Assembly (NCBI GenBank): GCA_951640165.1
Contig: OX621242.1
Location: 18,717,501-18,781,500 of the forward strand
Direction: 5' to 3'
From: Pseudoips prasinana
Taxonomy: Eukaryota > Arthropoda > Insecta > Lepidoptera > Nolidae
Length of the DNA: 64,000 nucleotides
The notes under the pieces are model-generated. The model did no database searches and was not told where the DNA came from. It saw only the letters and a program-made list of their open reading frames with translations. Positions 12,451 to 64,000 of this stretch are shown one piece after another; position 1 is the first letter of the stretch; each line of letters begins with the position of its first letter. The position numbers and the translations under genes were made by a program.

Positions 12451-13236
12451 CCCTATACTGTGTATCTGCTGCATTTGATGACATGACGAAACGATTCCTC
12501 GATTTCTTTGCTTACATGGCTGACCTCGAAACTTATCGGGAACCTAGATTTAAATACCAGATGTCAGATTTATTCGATTTTTGACTAGGTATCTCTAACA
12601 ACTTTGTCACAAGTACATACAAACCGGGACCGACGGTTTTCCCGGCAGTGAGTTTTTTTTTAATCGGGACTAGTCCCTCTCTTTTACCAACTGCAACTCC
12701 TTTTAGCTAGGATTAACAGTGGTATACAATGAAATGACACTGAGCGGTGAGGCTCAGACATGTCCCGGGAAATCGCATTAACTGTCTTGGATCCCGCAAC
12801 GAATTTAATTAGAAAGAAACAAGGAGGAGTTAGAAAATTAATAGTTCCACCGCCGTCCAGGGCAAAGCGGTAGACAGAATGATATAACGAGGCTATAGCC
12901 TCATTAAACGGCACTGGGTTAGAGCAACTTCAAATAATGTAACACAAGTAATGTAGGGTTTTTCTCATAAATGTCTCGATGTGGGGTTAGCTCCTAGTAA
13001 CTTGCCACCTCCCAGACATAGCTTGGGCGAACTGAGCAATTTGCATACTTTAGGCTTTTGTGAACAATATAGTTTTACAATTGATACCATATAACAATTC
13101 CAACATGCGCTAGCAGAATACAATCGTCTTTCGAATTATCTCTGGCATTCTTGGCTTCTAAGACCTCCATGTATTTTGTTACAAAGCTATAATTTATAGT
13201 AAGCACAGTTATAAAGTACTTGAAGCGTTAGTGTTA
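12450..13236. other. Downstream of TBCD, unassigned
   Basis: Includes an open stretch at about 12470-12583 (FDDMTKRFLDFFAYMADLET, stop shortly after) whose phase does not fit the candidate exon at 11852-11922, and a moderately GC-rich block at 12610-12950 of unknown origin. Confidence 0.35.
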
Positions 13237-60182
<46,946 letters not shown>

Positions 60183-60430
60183 TTTACAAGTTTATTAAAA
60201 CTGCCGAGAACTAAATATTCACACAACAGCAATAAGTACGATTGTTCTTTATTTCTATGTAATAAAACAGCATAAAGTAGTTTAATTAAAGTACAAATGA
60301 AATTTACGAAACACACGGTGCACGCAGGATCAAAACCAACAAAAACATTAAACAATCCAAAACGATATTCCAATTCATCAACTCCTAGCAAAAGCTTTTG
60401 TTTTCAGCCACTGACAGCAGGATAGAAATT
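60183..60430 (-). promoter_or_regulatory. Probable TBCD 5' UTR / promoter region
   Basis: Sequence immediately upstream of the TBCD start codon. It is moderately AT-rich, with no clear TATA box and no recognisable repeat. Called only by position; the transcription start is not visible in sequence alone. Confidence 0.3.
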
Positions 60431-61104
60431 CCAATGCACCGTAGGAGTAAAAGAAGAAGATATAATATGTGTTCATGCTTTTATTTATTATACAATACAT
60501 TTGGGGTTCGGAATGACTTGCAATGCTGCCAGCTTTTTACGCATTTACAATTTTTTTTTTTCATAAACTAGGTATTTAGAATTTTTGTGTAAATGGCTTA
60601 AAAACAAATATTTGCGGGAACACTCTCTGTACCACCTAGAACAAGTTATGAAAATAGGGTGCGTGCCTTCAAGCATTGATGTACTCTTTGTACTCTTCAG
60701 GCATTTTCAAGTAGACTTAAGGTGAGTTAACCCCGGATTGCAGGCTATAAGATAGACGCTGGAACAAAAAGTTCCAGCTTTTATTGATATATATATAGTT
60801 TAAGTCCCACTGCATATCACGATACCTTTATTGTTTTCTTCATTGCCAAATAACCCTCTTGGCATAGTGTTCTTTTCCAAGACGTCGTTTCTATTCATAT
60901 GGTCCACTCCTCAGAGCATTAAATACTAGAGAGAGGACAAACTAACGCGTATTAGGGGTCAACAGTAGGCGCAGCGAGCATACACCGCCTGTCACCGCCA
61001 TCAGTTCGCTCACTTTCGCGGCCGAGTGAATACGTCCGTAGTACTAATTTTGTTATCTGTGAATACGTCTGTGCTTCTGACAGAAATATTGAGTTTTTCC
61101 CGAT

Positions 61105-61188
61105 ATGCCATCCTGTGCAATCGTTACATGTAAACATCGTAGTGAAACTACTAATTTACACACCGATGGGATCACTTTTCACAGCTAA
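61105..61188 (+). pseudogene. THAP-like first exon, copy 1
   Basis: ATG opens MPSCAIVTCKHRSETTNLHT then DGITFHS and TAA. M-P-x-C-x4-C plus GITFH is the start of a C2CH THAP zinc finger. The rest of the domain (FP-x-LxxxW) is absent. The reading stops where a THAP first exon would splice: the sequence is CACAGCTAAATA, one base away from the donor CACAG|GTAAATA. Confidence 0.6.
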
Positions 61189-61531
61189 ATACAGTTTATT
61201 TGCATAAAAATAAACAAATATATAGTTTAAGTCCCACTGCATATCACGATACCTTTATTGTTTTCTTCATTGCCAAATAACCCTCTTGGCATAGTGTTCT
61301 TTTCCAAGACGTCGTTTCTATTCATATGGTCCACTCCTCAGAGCATTAAATACTAGAGAGAGGACAAACTAACGCGTATTAGGGGTCAACAGTAGGCGCA
61401 GCGAGCATACACCGCCTGTCACCGCCATCAGTTCGCTCACTTTCGCGGCCGAGTGAATACGTCCGTAGTACTAATTTTGTTATCTGTGAATACGTCTGTG
61501 CTTCTGACAGAAATATTGAGTTTTTCCCGAT

Positions 61532-61615
61532 ATGCCATCCTGTGCAATCGTTACATGTAAACATCGTAGTGAAACTACTAATTTACACACCGATGGGATC
61601 ACTTTTCACAGCTAA
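61532..61615 (+). pseudogene. THAP-like first exon, copy 2
   Basis: Identical to 61105-61188, in the second copy of the 427-bp duplication, and it carries the same CACAGCTAAATA end. Confidence 0.6.
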
Positions 61616-61640
61616 ATACAGTTTATTTGCATAAAAACAT

Positions 61641-62449
61641 CATATTTAATGTAGTATTCCGACTTTTACTACAAAAATGAATTGTGCTGTATACATTGCT
61701 GCTTTCCATAGCTAAATGTGTCAATGTATAGTTCTTACGCTGTAATGAATAGTGCATTGAACGATCTCATGGTTTTGTCATTGGCATTAGATAATGCTGT
61801 AAATGGAAAATATTTGAAATATCAAAAGCAAACATAATAACAGACTTTAAAATAGTTTGTATTTTACGAATGTTTTAAAATTATACAGATTTTTGATAGT
61901 AGCTACATAGTTTTGGTATATAACTTAACTAAAAGAGAATATAGTAAATAAGATTTATTAAATTTACCTCTCTTACTCGAAATTAGAATAAAATTGACAA
62001 ATCAAATATTTCCTTACAATTCGTCAAGGTTTAGGTCAGCCTTAGGTAATTTTATACATTTTTTGGAGTCTACATAAGTACGATTTATTATTAAGATTTA
62101 CGAAGTTTGATTTTCATGAGTTCTACTGTAATACAAATTTGATAATTTTTAGGTTTCCATCCAATCCAAATGTCAATGATTTGACGTCATCGAATACTTA
62201 AATTACCATATATCGATAAAATTCTATCGACTACCCGTTGAACTCACTATAGCCTGCTGTAGTGCAGTACTGCCTTTGTGTGAGTGCATGCTGACGCGAT
62301 TTGCACATTGTATGTATTAACAAACACATAAATCCTTTTTTAATGTGTTACCCAATGGGAGCGAAGATCTCCAAGAGTGCGTAAATGCAATGTGGGCGTG
62401 TCTTTGTATTTATTCAGTGAGTCATTGTGTGCGTAAATTCATTTGGTGA
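61641..62449. other. AT-rich spacer
   Basis: No recognised repeat or exon. Confidence 0.45.
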
Positions 62450-63122
62450 CACTTGGACTGCATAGGATATTAGTGGGACGGCCTATCTTCTATTTTAGAT
62501 ATCTGTGGTCCACTCTTAAGTGTAATATTAAATAATCATTCATAAGGCATTCGCGCACGATAGTTAAACGTTCTAGCTTCCTTCGTGACATATTAAATTA
62601 CGTCGCCAGTCTTTCATCTGAATCTCCAGTGCGTAGTTTTGTCAGATATATGCCTAACGCAGTTCGAGGGTCCTTGCACTGGTCACTTAGTGAGGGTTTT
62701 TGTTGTAATATGGAATCAAACTGTTCGCAGTTAAGTCCTGTCCAAAAGTGCATATCGTCGTTGCTTATAGCACTACACACGATTTAAAGCCACGTTCAAC
62801 ATGTCACTAAACTGTTGTGCATTTAAGTTATGTGTGACATTGCAGAATTGAGGCAGCTCTTCCCAAGCATTGCTCTCAAAGTGTTGTCCACGTACTCTAG
62901 CACCGTCAGGAATATATAACTTATATATACAGAAAATGTGAATCTTTATCGTCTCTGGTATTCAATGGCGATGGGATACAATTCCCTGGAATGTTAGGAG
63001 CTGAAGCTGAAGCTCTCGTACATTCTGTTCTACTTCTGGTATGATGGGTGGTCTTCCTACAACGTTGTCAATTTTGTGCCAACATCGGTGACACACACGT
63101 CGCGTGTTGTTGAACGCCACCT
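62450..63122 (-). pseudogene. Decayed PIF/Harbinger transposase, ISL2EU-like
   Basis: The minus strand, in shifting frames: VAFNNTRRVCHRCWHKIDNV (after an acceptor-like TTTTCAG at 63122), ARVRGQHFESNAWEELPQFC, LNAQQFSDMLNVALNRV, then HFWTGLNCEQFDSILQQKPS and DPRTALGIYLTKLRTGDSDE, a stop, and NMSRRKLERLTIVRECLMND. The TGLN-x-EQFD...LRTGxSxERLATLF...MSRRTLER pattern is the helix-turn-helix before a DDE_4 catalytic domain. No catalytic part was found. Confidence 0.72.
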
Positions 63123-63540
63123 GAAAATATTAAAATACGATCTTAAACTATGATATCCCACGAAAAATATAAATGTAAAAAAGGATAGCCAACTTCAATA
63201 CAAAAATTATGCTTGGCTGTGGCCTTCGCCAATAGGTTGCGAACCTGCCTAGTTTTCTTTACAAAAAGTAATGATATCCCACCAAAAACTTAAATGCAAA
63301 AAATAATTGCCAAGTTCAATACAAAAATTGTGCTTGGCTGTGGGCTTCGCCGCAAAGAGAATGGACATCTAAATGAGTGCGAAGTTCTATGCAAAATCCA
63401 AATATGTATTTACTTATAGGAAAAAAATAACATTATGAACAAGTATTAAACTCTATTTCTTTGCTTTATTGGATACCTATAACAATTGCTGTTATTTAAA
63501 AAAAATGTGTGATATCCAGTTTTTATCAGAATTAAAGCAG

Positions 63541-64000
63541 GTTTGACAACTTCCAGCCTCCTGAACAAGCCGGTTTCCGTAAAGTCTTTAGTGCCATTGA
63601 CCACATACATACGCTGCGGCAGGTTATATAGAAGCCCGAAGAGTATAACCAGCCATTATGCTTAGCGTTTGTGGACTATGAGAAAGCTTTTGATTCGATC
63701 GAAACTTGGGCAGTACTGATGTCTCTCCAAAGGTGCCAAATCGACTGCCGGTATATTGAGGTGTTAAAGTGTTTGTCTGAAAACGCCACTATATCAGTGC
63801 GACTCCAGGACCAGAACTCGAAACCTATCCATTTGCAGCGAGGTATGAGACAGAGAGATTCTGGACTGGAAAGGCTTTGACAACAATGTCAATGGCGAGT
63901 ACATCACCCACCTTCGATTTGCCGACGATGTAGTAGTCATGGCTGAGACCCTAAAAGACCTCGGTACATTGCTCGATGGCCACCGCAGAGTCTCTCAACA
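63541..64000 (+). pseudogene. RTE-type LINE reverse transcriptase, internally deleted, runs off the window
   Basis: Frames give LLNKPVSVKSLVPLTTYIRC-like debris, then LCLAFVDYEKAFDSIETWAV (the RT motif with FVDYEKAFD), VRLQDQNSKPIHLQRGMRQR, and after a deletion LRFADDVVVMAETLKDLGTL (catalytic FADD motif). The segment normally between RGxRQGD and the WKGxG...NGEY motif is missing and the frame shifts near 63857. The remainder lies beyond 64000. Confidence 0.82.

Larger units (their letters stand above)
60793..61640 (+). repeat. 427-bp tandem duplication, near identical
   Basis: The sequence from tatagtttaagtcccact at 60794 recurs at 61221, offset 427 bp; both copies run through tttgcataaaaa (61205 and 61632). 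I saw no differences within the unit. Each carries the same THAP-like start and an oppositely oriented 61-aa ORF that is a shadow. Confidence 0.92.

Noticed and set aside
12470..12583. Terminal exon for the unknown plus-strand gene (FDDMTKRFLDFFAYMADLET)
   Set aside because: The only nearby acceptor gives a phase incompatible with the exon at 11852-11922 and an immediate stop in the compatible phase.

Overview
The window looks like nuclear DNA of a moth or butterfly: AT-rich, long introns, GT-AG splice junctions, and dense Lepidoptera-type repeats (tRNA-derived SINEs, short CTAG-ended Helitrons, RTE-type LINE 3' ends, fold-back MITEs). No bacterial-style genes, rRNA, true tRNA or CRISPR were found.

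The one clearly recognised cellular gene is tubulin-folding cofactor D (TBCD) on the minus strand. I rebuilt it by hand as 18 exons from the ATG at 60182 to the TAG at 13237. All junctions are GT-AG, every phase joins, and the product is 1200 aa, close to the family's usual size. Its introns hold nearly everything else in the window.

Layout from low to high coordinates. 1-13236 lies beyond the TBCD 3' end: a ~135-bp tandem array, perfect palindromes, LINE/SINE debris, a small Helitron, a MITE, and two weak candidate exons of an unidentified plus-strand gene. 13360-19678 is TBCD intron 17. It carries a tandem array of about 20 units of 144/146 bp copied from the adjacent TBCD exon 17, each keeping the exon's 5' splice site; a TIR-bounded insertion separates exon 17 from the array. 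19835-31388 holds exons 16 to 12 with SINEs, Helitrons, LINE fragments, a split minisatellite and a MITE. 31626-37943 is intron 10, with a 1.3-kb piggyBac deletion derivative (TTAA duplications, 17-bp TIRs), a 5'-truncated LOA-like LINE and a 292-bp Helitron. 38127-47213 holds exons 9 to 3. 47374-59822 is intron 1, with a ~273-bp satellite whose unit is the body of the short Helitron seen elsewhere in the window, split by a 5.9-kb structurally intact LOA-like LINE with a 13-bp target-site duplication. 60183-64000 lies upstream of TBCD: a 427-bp tandem duplication carrying a THAP-like first exon, a decayed PIF/Harbinger (ISL2EU-like) transposase and a broken RTE reverse transcriptase.

The most unusual structure is the exon-derived satellite in intron 17: a conserved coding exon of an essential chaperone has seeded a higher-order tandem repeat (870-bp super-unit) inside its own gene. 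Second is the Helitron-body satellite in intron 1.
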